64,000 bases of DNA from an uncultured bacterium (GCA_949293265.1 CASFCK010000004.1:28054-92053), one strand, 5' to 3'. Shown: positions 18,233-27,762, counted from the stretch's first letter. Translations and numbers: made by a program. Notes: generated by a model not told the origin, from the sequence alone.

Positions 18233-19411
18233 ATGATATTTAAAAGAGAAACTAGTCCTTTTATTAGAAAGCAAGTTTCTGTCAAAAGAATGATGTTAGA
18301 TGTTATTATAGCTCTAATACCTATTACATTATTTGCGATGATTCAAAACGGATGGAATGGTGTATATGTTATATTAACAGCTATTATCACAATGCTTTTA
18401 ACAGAATTTGTAGGTGTAGCTTTAATTAAATGGCCTGATGGTATGCCAAGAAAAGAGCTATTTACAAAAGTTGGATTTAAGAAAATAGTAGAACAATTTA
18501 ATATTAATAATATTTATTGTCCTTTAATTTCAGCTTTAATCTTTTCTTTATTATTACCTGCTGCTACACCAGTGTATGTAGTAATAGTAGGCGCAATAGT
18601 TGGTATTTTATTTGGTAAACTAGTATATGGACCTTATGGCAGTAATATTTTTAATCCGGCTGCTTTAGGTTTTGTCTTTGTTTTACTATGTTTTAGTAAT
18701 CAATTAGATGCAGCTAGAGATGTTGCTGCTAGTACAGTTAGACCAGATGTAGTAGTTGATGGTGTTATTGCTGGTGGTACTCCGTTAACACAAATTAGTG
18801 GTAATTTGGCTAATTTTGGTAATGCATTACAAACATATAGTTTATTTGATCTTTTTGTTGGTAATGTTCCTGGTGCTATGGGTGAAGTTTGTTCAGTTTT
18901 ATTAATTGTAGCATTTATCTATTTAACTATTAGAAGAGCTATTGATGTAAGAGCTACATTAGGTATGCTTTTAGGGTTTGGTTTAGTAGCTTTAAGTGTT
19001 GGTATTACGCTTTATTGTATAAATGGAACTAATGTAGGTGAGTTCTTATTATATCAATTACTTGCTGGCGGATTATTATTTGGGGCAGTATTTATGATAA
19101 CTGATCCTGTTACTAGTCCTGTTACAAAATTTGGTAGATTATTTTATGGTGTATTTGCTGGTTTAATGGTAGCTTTAATTAGATATATTGGAGCTTATCC
19201 TGAAGGTACAGCTTTTGCTATATTATTAGCTAATATTATAGCTTCAGCTTTAGATTATTTTATGCAAGGCAAGAAAAACACTTATTCTTGGATTCAACTT
19301 ACTGTTACTTTTTTAGTAATAGTTTGTGTATGTTTAATAATTTGTTTCACGGTAGCAGGTAGAACACCACTTCCTGAAACAAATATGATTTTAGGAGGTT
19401 TCCTAAAATGA
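18233..19411 (+). CDS. rnfD: Rnf complex subunit RnfD
   Basis: Integral membrane flavoprotein of the Rnf complex, 392 residues with about ten membrane segments. Family motifs include GPYGSNIFNPAALGF and MITDPVTSPVTKFGR. The threonine in AGGTPLTQ (about T183) is the likely site of covalent FMN attachment by ApbE. RBS GGTGA. Overlaps the following giant rnfG-like gene by ATGA. Confidence 0.96.
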   Translation: MIFKRETSPFIRKQVSVKRMMLDVIIALIPITLFAMIQNGWNGVYVILTAIITMLLTEFVGVALIKWPDGMPRKELFTKVGFKKIVEQFNINNIYCPLISALIFSLLLPAATPVYVVIVGAIVGILFGKLVYGPYGSNIFNPAALGFVFVLLCFSNQLDAARDVAASTVRPDVVVDGVIAGGTPLTQISGNLANFGNALQTYSLFDLFVGNVPGAMGEVCSVLLIVAFIYLTIRRAIDVRATLGMLLGFGLVALSVGITLYCINGTNVGEFLLYQLLAGGLLFGAVFMITDPVTSPVTKFGRLFYGVFAGLMVALIRYIGAYPEGTAFAILLANIIASALDYFMQGKKNTYSWIQLTVTFLVIVCVCLIICFTVAGRTPLPETNMILGGFLK

Positions 19412-22400
19412 AAAAATATTTAAAAATTACATTAGTCTTATTTTCAATTTGTTTAGTCTGTGCCTTAGCTACAGCTGGAGTTAACTTATTTACAGCTCCT
19501 AAAATAGCTGAATATCAAGAAGAACAAAAGATGGCAGCCTATATGGAATTATTTGAAGGTATGTCAGCTAGTAATTCAGAATTTATAAATGAAGGATTTA
19601 CATCAAGTTATGTAAAAGAAAAAGTAATAGTAAAAGATGAAGCTGGTAATGACTTGGGTTATGGTATGCAAGTTTCAGGCAAAAATTCTTATGGCACTAT
19701 TACTTTAGTAGTTGCCTTAGATAACGAAGGTAATTTAAAAAGTATTAAATGTACTGAAAATGGTCAAACTGGTGGCCGAAACACAATGATTAACGAGTAT
19801 TTAACTCAATTTAGTTCAGGTATGACAGCAACGGATGTAGCAAACCAACCAGTTTATTCAGGTGCTACATATGGTTCTAATTTAGTGAAAAGTTTACTTG
19901 CTGCAGCGTTTAGTGAAGCAGGTATTATGTCTCCAATCCAAGAAAAATTAGTAGGTATCTTTGGTGATAGTGTAGATATGGGTAACACGATAGAAGACAC
20001 ATCATTCATTTATGCTCAACAAATCACACTTGGTTATGAAGTAAAAGATGGTAATAATAATGTTTTAGGTTATTATTATGAAGTTAATGTTACTAATAGA
20101 TTTGGTAATATAAATGTTGGGGTAGCTTTAAATAAAGATTATACATTAAAGCAAATTAATCAAATTGAAGTTGTTCAAAAGCCTTATGGTGAAAATGATA
20201 CAACTACAATTGCTAAAGATTTCTTAAACGGTATGCAAGCTGGTTCTAATTATGATGCTATTAATGGTCTTGCTACAACTGCAGGTGCTACAATTTCTAC
20301 AACTAGTGCTAAAGTTGCAGTACTTGTGGCTATGAAAGAAGCTCAAAATCAATTTGATGAAGACTTAGCTTCAAGAATTATGTTCTATAATTACACTACA
20401 AAAGTAGATGCTGAAGGTAAACTTGATAATGTTGATAAATACCAAACTGTTAAGAATGGTGAAAATAATCTTGGTAGTGTTGTATGTGTTAAAGATTCTA
20501 ACAAATATGGTGAAATTGGTTTATATGTAGGTATTACAAGTAGTAATACATTAGCTGGCATATTTATTACATCTAATGGCCAAACTGCTGGTAGAGCTGA
20601 TAGTTTATCTGATTATATGAATAATTTTACAAGCGGTATGACTGGTGAAGAAGTTATTAGTGAAGATAATTATACAGGCGCAACATTTGCTTCTAACACT
20701 GTTAAAGATTTATTAGCTACAGCCTTTGAACAAGTAACAGGTGAACGTCCTCAACTTGGTTATGATTCTTATTATGAAAAAGCATTTACTGGCGTTGATT
20801 TATCTAAGAGTCAAGCAATAGAAGAATTTAAATCAGAAAATATTTCTGAAGGTAAGATTTTATATGATGCTTCAGGTAATGTTCTTGGTAATGCCTATGT
20901 AATTAGTGGCACTAATGAATTAGATGGTACCTTAACATTGATGGTAGCTGTAAAAACTGATGGTAAATTACAAGGTGTTCAAGATATTTCTAATGTTCAA
21001 ACTGGTACAGCTTCAGGTTTACTTGATGATTATCATAATAACTTTACTGCAGGTATGTCACAAAGTGATGTTGAAGGTGTAGGCACAGTAAGTGGTGCTA
21101 CAGTTGGTTCTATACATTATAAATCATTAGTAATTGAATGTATGGCTGAAGTTGAATCATATAATTCATATTATGAAACTTTATTTGGTGAAGTTACATT
21201 TGAAGTGATTAAAGACGTTAATAGAACAAATATAATTCAAGCAGTAACTGCTAAAAATGGCGAAACAGTATTAGGTTATGCCTATATTATTAGATTAGAA
21301 AATGCATATGGCTATAATGTTATGTGTGTAGCATTAAATAGTGATGGTACTTATAAGAAGTTAATTGATGTTGAAAATAATCATGCTGATTTAACAGAAA
21401 TTTCTACAGTCTTTGAAGATGGTAGTGACATGACAGAGATTATAGCTCAAGGAAATTCTGATCAAGCTATTGAAATTGGTGCTTCTTATACTTCAGAAAT
21501 TGCTACTTTAGGTATTAAAATAGCTATGGATGCCTATAGTAATACTTTAACTGAAAGTATTTCTGATGAGCTTTATATTAAACAATTGTTCAATAATGCA
21601 GTTATGAGAAAAACAAATAAAATAACTATAACAAATACAGCTATATCTAAAGCTTATCAAGTAGTTGGTTCAGCTAATTTTTTAGATGATCAAGTTTTAG
21701 GTTATGTATATTTCTTAACTGTTGAAAATGAAGATGTATTAATGAGTTTAATTGTAGGTGTTAGTGCTGAAGGTAATTATATTGGTTCAATAATGACAAA
21801 ATATGAAACAAAAGGTCAAACTAATATAAGTGGTTCATTTGCAGATACACTACAAGGTAGAGTTGAAACTTATTTAAATGATTTAATAGGTTGCAATGAT
21901 AGTGACATTAGAGTTGCTCCATATTTTGAAGCTGGTTCTTATGCATCACAACTTGTAAAATATGCATTAAGATTATGTATAGCTGAAAGCAAAAACAAAG
22001 TATATGCTAAACCTGATTTATATAGCGACAATCAAATTTATATTGATGCTTTAGGCGATGTAGATTTAACTAGTGCTACTAGACTTCCTGAAGGAGAAAA
22101 TGAATTCTTATATCCTGAAACAATATCTGGTATTAAATTAGCAGATGAAAGTCATGCATACATTGTTAAAGGCATGGATGTATATTCACGTAATTATATT
22201 TTAGTTCATATAGCTAAGGATGGCTCATTAATCAGCATCTATGATGTTGAAAACAATCATGGTTCTATATCTGGTGTTTTAGATTTCTTTGATACGGGTA
22301 TGACAGAAGAAGATGTTAATAAAATTGATTATAATCCTACAAATGATGCAGAAGCTCACTCATCTTACACTGTAGAAATGACTAGACTTGCTATTTTAAT

Positions 22401-23682
22401 AGCTATGCAAGAATTTAGAGCAATATCTTCTAATATAGTTGATTATGAATTAGCAGTTAAAGATTTATTCCCGTTTGCAATTTATACTAGAGGTGTAAAT
22501 TTATTAGAAAAAGTAGAAGATAAAACAATAAGCTTTGCTATGGAAGTTAAAGGCGTTTCTAATTATGTAGCTGGTCAAACTTTAGGATATGCGTTTGCAA
22601 GAAATAATGTTATGATTGCTATGAGTACTTATGGTCTATATCAAGGATATGTAGCTTTAGGTGAATTATCTAGTGAAGAAAAAGCATTCTATGATAGTAT
22701 TAAAGCAAATATGACAAAACAAGAAATTTTACAATTAACTGGTTCTGAAGAAGCTAAAAATAATGTAGTTGCTATTATAAATGAAACATTTAATTTTGCT
22801 AAATTAACAGATTATGATGAATCTATTTCTAAGGCTTTCTCTAATTATTCAAAAGCTGATTCAATAGTATTAGATATAATTAATTCTAATGATGTATTAG
22901 CTTCAGTACAAGTTAGAGATAACGCTAGTAAAGATTTAGGTTATGCATATATAGTTTATTTAACAAATATTTATGGTCCTGGTGATGGTAGTTTTGGATA
23001 CAATAGAATATTAGTTAGTCTTAATGCCGATGGCACATTTAATAAAGTATTTGATCTTGGTAACAATCATTCTAATGTTGATGAATGGACAAATACTAAT
23101 CCAAATGTGTTTGTATCAGGCATGACAGCTGAACAAATTACAAATATTAAATTTGATGCAGTATCTGGTGCATCATATACAATAGAAACTATTAAATTAG
23201 CAATAATGATTGCGATGAACGAACATGGCCAAACAAATAATAGCACATATGAAGCTGCAGCAAGAAAAGTATTCCCTGGTATGGTTGCAGGTAGATCTGA
23301 AATATTAACAAATTTACCTGAAGGTATAGATTTTGGTTATCGTATTGTAGGTGCTACAGGTCCATTTGATAAAAATTCTACAAGTGAATTAGGTTATTTC
23401 TTCGTTGTAAGTGGAAAACACAAACGTGGGGATTTAACACTTGGTATTGGTATTGATAATGAAGGTAAATTGGTAGGTATTGACATTATCAAGAATGGAC
23501 AAACAGCAAGTTGGCCACAAAAAATTGCTGATTATGTGGCAAGTTTCACTGCAGGCATGACGGCTGTTGAAGTGGCTGAAACTGCTACTGTATCTGGTGC
23601 TACTCTTGGCACACAACTTGTTAAAGATTTATTAGCAAAAGCATTTAATGCTTATGAAACTCTAAAAGGAGGTAATAACTAA
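19408..23682 (+). CDS. rnfG: Giant RnfG-like multi-FMN-domain protein
   Basis: 1424 residues, about seven times an ordinary RnfG (near 200). One N-terminal membrane anchor (about 5-27) is followed by about ten tandem FMN_bind-like repeats with a period of roughly 130-150 residues, each ending in a block like SGMT...SGATxxS...VKxLLxxAF. Flavin-attachment motifs with Thr are at T154, T295, T426, T565 and T1399. Two copies carry Ser in the T position (IGAS, S693; SGAS, S1256), and three are degenerate (near 844, 986 and 1113). Position between rnfD and rnfE shows it replaces RnfG. It may form an extracytoplasmic chain of flavins. ApbE at 25614 could flavinylate it. RBS GGAGG; overlaps rnfE by one base. 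Confidence 0.92.
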   Translation: MKKYLKITLVLFSICLVCALATAGVNLFTAPKIAEYQEEQKMAAYMELFEGMSASNSEFINEGFTSSYVKEKVIVKDEAGNDLGYGMQVSGKNSYGTITLVVALDNEGNLKSIKCTENGQTGGRNTMINEYLTQFSSGMTATDVANQPVYSGATYGSNLVKSLLAAAFSEAGIMSPIQEKLVGIFGDSVDMGNTIEDTSFIYAQQITLGYEVKDGNNNVLGYYYEVNVTNRFGNINVGVALNKDYTLKQINQIEVVQKPYGENDTTTIAKDFLNGMQAGSNYDAINGLATTAGATISTTSAKVAVLVAMKEAQNQFDEDLASRIMFYNYTTKVDAEGKLDNVDKYQTVKNGENNLGSVVCVKDSNKYGEIGLYVGITSSNTLAGIFITSNGQTAGRADSLSDYMNNFTSGMTGEEVISEDNYTGATFASNTVKDLLATAFEQVTGERPQLGYDSYYEKAFTGVDLSKSQAIEEFKSENISEGKILYDASGNVLGNAYVISGTNELDGTLTLMVAVKTDGKLQGVQDISNVQTGTASGLLDDYHNNFTAGMSQSDVEGVGTVSGATVGSIHYKSLVIECMAEVESYNSYYETLFGEVTFEVIKDVNRTNIIQAVTAKNGETVLGYAYIIRLENAYGYNVMCVALNSDGTYKKLIDVENNHADLTEISTVFEDGSDMTEIIAQGNSDQAIEIGASYTSEIATLGIKIAMDAYSNTLTESISDELYIKQLFNNAVMRKTNKITITNTAISKAYQVVGSANFLDDQVLGYVYFLTVENEDVLMSLIVGVSAEGNYIGSIMTKYETKGQTNISGSFADTLQGRVETYLNDLIGCNDSDIRVAPYFEAGSYASQLVKYALRLCIAESKNKVYAKPDLYSDNQIYIDALGDVDLTSATRLPEGENEFLYPETISGIKLADESHAYIVKGMDVYSRNYILVHIAKDGSLISIYDVENNHGSISGVLDFFDTGMTEEDVNKIDYNPTNDAEAHSSYTVEMTRLAILIAMQEFRAISSNIVDYELAVKDLFPFAIYTRGVNLLEKVEDKTISFAMEVKGVSNYVAGQTLGYAFARNNVMIAMSTYGLYQGYVALGELSSEEKAFYDSIKANMTKQEILQLTGSEEAKNNVVAIINETFNFAKLTDYDESISKAFSNYSKADSIVLDIINSNDVLASVQVRDNASKDLGYAYIVYLTNIYGPGDGSFGYNRILVSLNADGTFNKVFDLGNNHSNVDEWTNTNPNVFVSGMTAEQITNIKFDAVSGASYTIETIKLAIMIAMNEHGQTNNSTYEAAARKVFPGMVAGRSEILTNLPEGIDFGYRIVGATGPFDKNSTSELGYFFVVSGKHKRGDLTLGIGIDNEGKLVGIDIIKNGQTASWPQKIADYVASFTAGMTAVEVAETATVSGATLGTQLVKDLLAKAFNAYETLKGGNN

Positions 23683-24422
23683 TGGAAAAAGTTAATCAAA
23701 AGAAGAACTTTTTAAAAGGCATAATAGTTGAAAACCCAGTCCTTGTTGGTTTACTTGGTTGTTGTCCTACACTTGCTACTACAACATCAATTGAATCAGC
23801 AATAGGTATGGCAATATTATTCCTATTTGTTTTAATTGGTTCTAACGTATTAATTTCTTTACTTAGAAAAGTAATTCCTGCAGAAGTTAAAATACCTGCT
23901 TATATAGTTATTATTGCTACATTTGTTACAATAGTTAAAATGCTTTGCGAAGCATTCTTACCAGAATTATATTCAACACTTGGAGTATTTATCTCTTTAA
24001 TCGTTGTTAACTGTATTATTCTTGGTCGTGCAGAAGCATATGCAAGCAAAAACGGTCCGTTATCTAGTTTAGTAGATGCACTTGGAATGTCTGTTGGTTT
24101 TGCTTTAGCATTATTAATTATGGCATTTATTAGAGAATTCTTAGGAACAGGTGGATTTACTTTTGGTAAAATATTTACATTTATACCACTAGTAGAATGG
24201 ACTCCACTTAAAACTTATGCTATTCCAATGCTTATTCAATCTCCAGGTGGTTTCTTAACCTTAGCTTGTATTTTAGCAGTTATTCAATATCATAAAAATC
24301 ATAAAACGGAAAAAGAAATTAGAGCTGAAAAGGCTAGAATCGAAGAATTAAAAAAAGCTAAATTAGCAAAAATGGCTGAAGCAGCTAAAACAGAAACAAA
24401 AACTGTAAAGGAGGCGGCATAA
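23682..24422 (+). CDS. rnfE: Rnf complex subunit RnfE
   Basis: Integral membrane subunit, 246 residues with six hydrophobic segments. Family motifs ENPVLVGLLGCCPTLA and VNCIILGRAEAYA contain the conserved membrane cysteines proposed to hold an intramembrane Fe-S cluster shared with RnfA. The C-terminal tail (about 205-246) is a charged Lys/Glu/Ala helix longer than usual. Start overlaps the rnfG stop as TAATG after GGAGGT. Confidence 0.96.
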   Translation: MEKVNQKKNFLKGIIVENPVLVGLLGCCPTLATTTSIESAIGMAILFLFVLIGSNVLISLLRKVIPAEVKIPAYIVIIATFVTIVKMLCEAFLPELYSTLGVFISLIVVNCIILGRAEAYASKNGPLSSLVDALGMSVGFALALLIMAFIREFLGTGGFTFGKIFTFIPLVEWTPLKTYAIPMLIQSPGGFLTLACILAVIQYHKNHKTEKEIRAEKARIEELKKAKLAKMAEAAKTETKTVKEAA

Positions 24423-24423
24423 T

Positions 24424-25005
24424 ATGTTTTTAGCATTTATCTTAGGTATTGTTAATGCAATGCTAATTAACAATGTTACCTTATCACGTTTCTATGGTAT
24501 TTGCCCATTCCTTGGTGTTTCTAAAAAACCTTCATCTGCAATAGGTATGGGTGCTGCAGTAGTATTCGTTATAGTTATAGCAGCGGCAGTATGTTGGCCT
24601 ATTTATAACTTTATATTAGTTCCTGCTAATATTGCCTTTATGGATACTTTAGTTTATATTTTAGTAATCGCTTCATTAGTACAACTTGTTGAAATGATTA
24701 TTAAAAAATATAGTCCTGGTTTATATAGTGCCCTTGGTGTTTATTTACCATTAATTACTACAAACTGTGCTGTACTTGGTGTAGCTACAGAAAATAGTAG
24801 TATGGGTTATAATTTCCTTGATTCAATGGGTAATGCTCTTGGTACATCTATTGGTTTTGCTTTAGTAATATTCTTATTCTCTACAATTAGAATAAGAATG
24901 GAATCTTCAAATATTCCTAAAGCATTTAAAGGAATCCCAATTGCTTTAATTACAGCTTTCATAATGGCCCTTGCATTTATGGGCATTAGTGGAATGATTC
25001 AATAA
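24424..25005 (+). CDS. rnfA: Rnf complex subunit RnfA
   Basis: Integral membrane subunit homologous to RnfE, 193 residues with six hydrophobic segments. NNVTLSRFYGICPFLGVS and ITTNCAVLGVA hold the conserved cysteines that pair with those of RnfE. RBS GGAGGCGG. Ends in TAATG overlap with the small gene downstream. Confidence 0.96.
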   Translation: MFLAFILGIVNAMLINNVTLSRFYGICPFLGVSKKPSSAIGMGAAVVFVIVIAAAVCWPIYNFILVPANIAFMDTLVYILVIASLVQLVEMIIKKYSPGLYSALGVYLPLITTNCAVLGVATENSSMGYNFLDSMGNALGTSIGFALVIFLFSTIRIRMESSNIPKAFKGIPIALITAFIMALAFMGISGMIQ

Positions 25006-25202
25006 TGTGGCCTTTAATATTAGGTATAGGAGTTATAGTTTTATTAATAGCAATTTTCTTTATTAGTTATGTTATTAATAAAAAAACTCCCGTACCACCC
25101 GAATGTAAGGATATATCTGATAGTTTAAAATGTGAATCATGTACAGAAATAACATGTGCTTTAAATAAAATACATGATGAAGTAAAAAAGGAAGGTAAAT
25201 AA
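25005..25202 (+). CDS. Small Cys-rich single-pass membrane protein in the rnf operon
   Basis: 65 residues: one N-terminal membrane helix (about 5-25), then a short cytoplasmic or exposed tail with four cysteines in the pattern C-x8-C-x2-C-x4-C. It resembles FeoB-associated Cys-rich membrane proteins and could bind an Fe-S cluster or act in thiol redox. Placement between rnfA and rnfB, with one-base gaps or overlaps on both sides, makes it a likely accessory subunit of this Rnf complex. I do not know a named family for it in this context. Confidence 0.7.
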   Translation: MWPLILGIGVIVLLIAIFFISYVINKKTPVPPECKDISDSLKCESCTEITCALNKIHDEVKKEGK

Positions 25203-25203
25203 T

Positions 25204-25518
25204 ATGGATGCATTAACAATATTATGGGCTGTTCTAATATTAGCTGGCCTTGGAGCTTTATTCGGCTTTGGCTTAGCTGTAGCTGCTAAAATATTCTATG
25301 TTAAAGAAGATACAAGAGTAACCGATATCACAGCCATTTTACCTAACGCAAACTGTGGTGCTTGTGGTTATCCTGGTTGTAATGGTTATGCAACTGCTAT
25401 AGTTAAGGGTGAAGCATCTAGTATAGAATTATGTAAACCAGGTGCTAAAGCCGGAGTGGCAGCTAAAATTAAAGCTTATTTAGCTGAACACCCTGCAGAT
25501 AATGATAAAAAATATTAA
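25204..25518 (+). CDS. rnfB: Shortened RnfB
   Basis: 104 residues: N-terminal membrane helix (about 5-28) and the RnfB Fe-S domain with ANCGACGYPGCNGYA and a fourth Cys about 21 residues later, binding one [4Fe-4S] cluster. Typical RnfB proteins are about 180-330 residues and go on to two or more ferredoxin-type clusters; none follow here, and the reading frame ends at TAA well before the terminator, with no ferredoxin-like sequence downstream in any frame. Either this RnfB works with a single cluster, or a separate ferredoxin-like protein (perhaps the small Cys-rich protein upstream) completes it. Confidence 0.88.
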   Translation: MDALTILWAVLILAGLGALFGFGLAVAAKIFYVKEDTRVTDITAILPNANCGACGYPGCNGYATAIVKGEASSIELCKPGAKAGVAAKIKAYLAEHPADNDKKY

Positions 25519-25523
25519 AAATT

Positions 25524-25556
25524 AAACGTCTATTTGACAAAACGAATAGGCGTTTT
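25524..25556 (+). terminator. Terminator at the end of the rnf operon
   Basis: Stem AAACGTCTATT (25524-25534) with AATAGGCGTTT (25545-25555), one G-T pair, followed by a short T run that merges into the next promoter. Confidence 0.75.
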
Positions 25557-25559
25557 ATA

Positions 25560-25588
25560 TTGCATGCTTAAAGGATTATTGATATAAT
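25560..25588 (+). promoter_or_regulatory. Promoter of the apbE operon
   Basis: -35 TTGCAT (25560-25565) and -10 TATAAT (25583-25588) with an ideal 17-base spacer, immediately after the rnf terminator. The flavin-transferase genes can therefore be expressed independently of rnf. Confidence 0.75.
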
Positions 25589-25613
25589 AAACGAGCTATA
25601 AGGAGTTGATAAA

Positions 25614-26855
25614 TTGAAAAAAATATATTCATTTATATTAATGTTATTTATAACACTCTTTTTAGCTGGTTGTATGTATGATTTTAATAATAACAACAAT
25701 ATAAATAATGATGAATATAAACTTTATAGTGGTTATTTTGCTAGTATGGGTACGGCGATCAATTTACAAGTATATGAAAAATCACAAGCTAAGGCTAATG
25801 AAATATATGAAAATGTAAAAGCTATTTATGAAAAATATGATAATATTTCAGATGATGGTTATGATTCAATTTATGGTCAAAATAATGAAAGTGAATTGGC
25901 TATTTTAAATCAAAATAGATCAATGCAAGTCTCTAAAGAGTTATATGACCTACTTAAGTTTGCTCAAGAAATGCAAGAAGAAACAAATGGATACTTTAAT
26001 CCATTTATGGGTGAATTAAATCATTTATGGAAAGATTATATTAATTATGTTGGCAGTATGCCAAGTTTAGGTGAAAAAACATTTTATACTAGTGTGGCTA
26101 GAAATACATATTTAGAATTTGGTGAAAATAATCTAGTTACTATTTGTAATGACGTGACTGAAAACAGTGCTTTAATAGATTTAGGTGGAATAGCTAAAGG
26201 TTATGCAACTAACGAAGCATACAAATATTTAAAAAATAACTGTAAATATTATTTATTAAATGCAGGGTCTTCTAATTTACTTATGAGTGAACAACCAACG
26301 CAAAATTATTATAATGTAATATTATCATATGTTTTTGGTTATCCTAACTCAAACCCTAAGATTGAAATTATTGATGGTTATTGGCATATAGATGGTAGAA
26401 ACATTGAACTAAAAGCTAAGGCTGGAGCAAAAGCATATTATGGTTCTGAATCAGCAGACAAGGTAAAAGATGCTAAAGATGGAGATCTTTATTTTTTAAT
26501 TAATAGTCAAAATACAATTGTTTATATTAGGGAAAATGGTAATTGGCGTAATAAATTAAATTTAGGAATAACAAACATCAAAGGCTCAAATGAAGCTATA
26601 GTTACCTCAAGTCCATCTCAACAAAACAGAGATAAAATATACCATCATTTAATTTCACCACTTACAGGAGAACCAGTTAACTATATTGATAGTGTAACTG
26701 TAATAGGTGAAGATTCAGGCTATTTAGATGCAATGTCAACAGCGCTATATGTAATGCCAGATGAAGAAAGAAATGAATTTATATTAGAAAAAGACTTGCA
26801 GGTTATAATTACTAAAAACGGTGAAATATATTATGCGTCAGAAGGTGTATTATGA
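25614..26855 (+). CDS. apbE: FAD:protein FMN transferase lipoprotein (ApbE)
   Basis: Attaches FMN covalently to Thr/Ser of flavin-carrier proteins, using FAD; the clients here should be RnfD and the giant RnfG. 413 residues with a lipobox LAGC (Cys20), so it is anchored outside the membrane. Family motifs: SMGTAINL, DLGGIAKGYATN, NAGSSN and near the end ISPLTGEP and DAMSTALYVM. Compared with ordinary ApbE (about 330-350) there is an insert around residues 245-320 containing the GDLYFLINSQ and ENGNW segment. TTG start after AAGGAG. First gene of a three-gene operon. Confidence 0.93.
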   Translation: MKKIYSFILMLFITLFLAGCMYDFNNNNNINNDEYKLYSGYFASMGTAINLQVYEKSQAKANEIYENVKAIYEKYDNISDDGYDSIYGQNNESELAILNQNRSMQVSKELYDLLKFAQEMQEETNGYFNPFMGELNHLWKDYINYVGSMPSLGEKTFYTSVARNTYLEFGENNLVTICNDVTENSALIDLGGIAKGYATNEAYKYLKNNCKYYLLNAGSSNLLMSEQPTQNYYNVILSYVFGYPNSNPKIEIIDGYWHIDGRNIELKAKAGAKAYYGSESADKVKDAKDGDLYFLINSQNTIVYIRENGNWRNKLNLGITNIKGSNEAIVTSSPSQQNRDKIYHHLISPLTGEPVNYIDSVTVIGEDSGYLDAMSTALYVMPDEERNEFILEKDLQVIITKNGEIYYASEGVL

Positions 26856-27208
26856 AATTTCATTGGTATGACGCAGCAATTATTATTGCTATATTTATTG
26901 TGACAATTATATTAGGCGCTTTTATTTATTTAGCCCCTGATAAAGGCGAACAAAAATATATGGTTATTAAAAAAAATGATGTAGAAATATATCGTTTAAA
27001 TTTAACAACAATAGTAGATGAAGTAGAAATAAAAATAGATGGTGCAAGCACAACAATGATTATAGGTGCAGATAAAGACGGATGCTGGGTAATAAGTTCA
27101 GGTTGTCCAGATCAAATTTGTTATAACCGGGGTAAAATTATTGATAGTGGGGATATTCCAATAATTTGTGTACCAAATTCTATAGAGATAGGAATAATTT
27201 ATGAATAA
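26852..27208 (+). CDS. NusG domain II-containing protein
   Basis: 118 residues: an N-terminal membrane helix (about 7-29) followed by an extracytoplasmic NusG_II domain with the conserved cysteine segment SGCPDQICYNRGKI. This family commonly accompanies ApbE, FMN-binding proteins and Gx transporters in Firmicutes; its biochemical role is unknown, though the two conserved cysteines suggest redox or metal handling. Overlaps apbE by ATGA and the next gene by 8 bases. Confidence 0.85.
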   Translation: MKFHWYDAAIIIAIFIVTIILGAFIYLAPDKGEQKYMVIKKNDVEIYRLNLTTIVDEVEIKIDGASTTMIIGADKDGCWVISSGCPDQICYNRGKIIDSGDIPIICVPNSIEIGIIYE

Positions 27209-27731
27209 TAAAAAATTAAGAAATTGTATTATCCTATCTTTATTATTAGCTATAGAAATAGTTATTTCTTATGTTGAAACATTTATCCCCATTCCAATAC
27301 CAGGAGTTAAACTAGGTTTAGCTAATGTTATTACTTTATTTATTTTATATGAAAACAAATGGTATAATGCTTTTGTAATATTAATAGCTAGAATTCTTTT
27401 AGTAGCAATAATCAGAGGCACATTATTAAACGTTGTTTTCTTCATGTCCTTGTTTGGTGGAATTTTAAGCTTTATAATTATGTTTATCTTTTCACGATTT
27501 AAGTTTTTATCAACAATAACAGTATCTGTATTTGGTAGTGTATGCCATGTTTTAGGTCAAATATTTACAGCAATAATTATAACTAAAACAATGGGGATAA
27601 TTTATTATTTACCAATAATACTTTTACTTAGTATTATTACAGGTATTATAAGTGGTATTATATGTATTTTTATGCGCAAAAGAGCAAGTGATTTATTACC
27701 TAAATATGGATCTAAATTAAATAATAATTAA
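27201..27731 (+). CDS. Gx-type transporter family protein
   Basis: 176-residue integral membrane protein with about five hydrophobic segments and the family signature IPIPGVKLGLANVITL; often annotated as heptaprenyl diphosphate synthase component I, but the sequence looks like a small ECF-S-like membrane protein rather than a synthase. Its regular neighbours are NusG_II and FMN-binding or ApbE proteins, as here, so a role in supplying something to extracytoplasmic flavin redox is likely but unproven. Ends at the terminator at 27735. Confidence 0.85.
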   Translation: MNNKKLRNCIILSLLLAIEIVISYVETFIPIPIPGVKLGLANVITLFILYENKWYNAFVILIARILLVAIIRGTLLNVVFFMSLFGGILSFIIMFIFSRFKFLSTITVSVFGSVCHVLGQIFTAIIITKTMGIIYYLPIILLLSIITGIISGIICIFMRKRASDLLPKYGSKLNNN

Positions 27732-27734
27732 ATT

Positions 27735-27760
27735 AGTTAAGCGGCTGCTTAACTTTTTTT
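27735..27760 (+). terminator. Terminator after the apbE operon
   Basis: Perfect 8-bp stem AGTTAAGC/GCTTAACT (27735-27754) with a four-base GGCT loop and a run of T. Confidence 0.9.
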
Positions 27761-27762
27761 CA

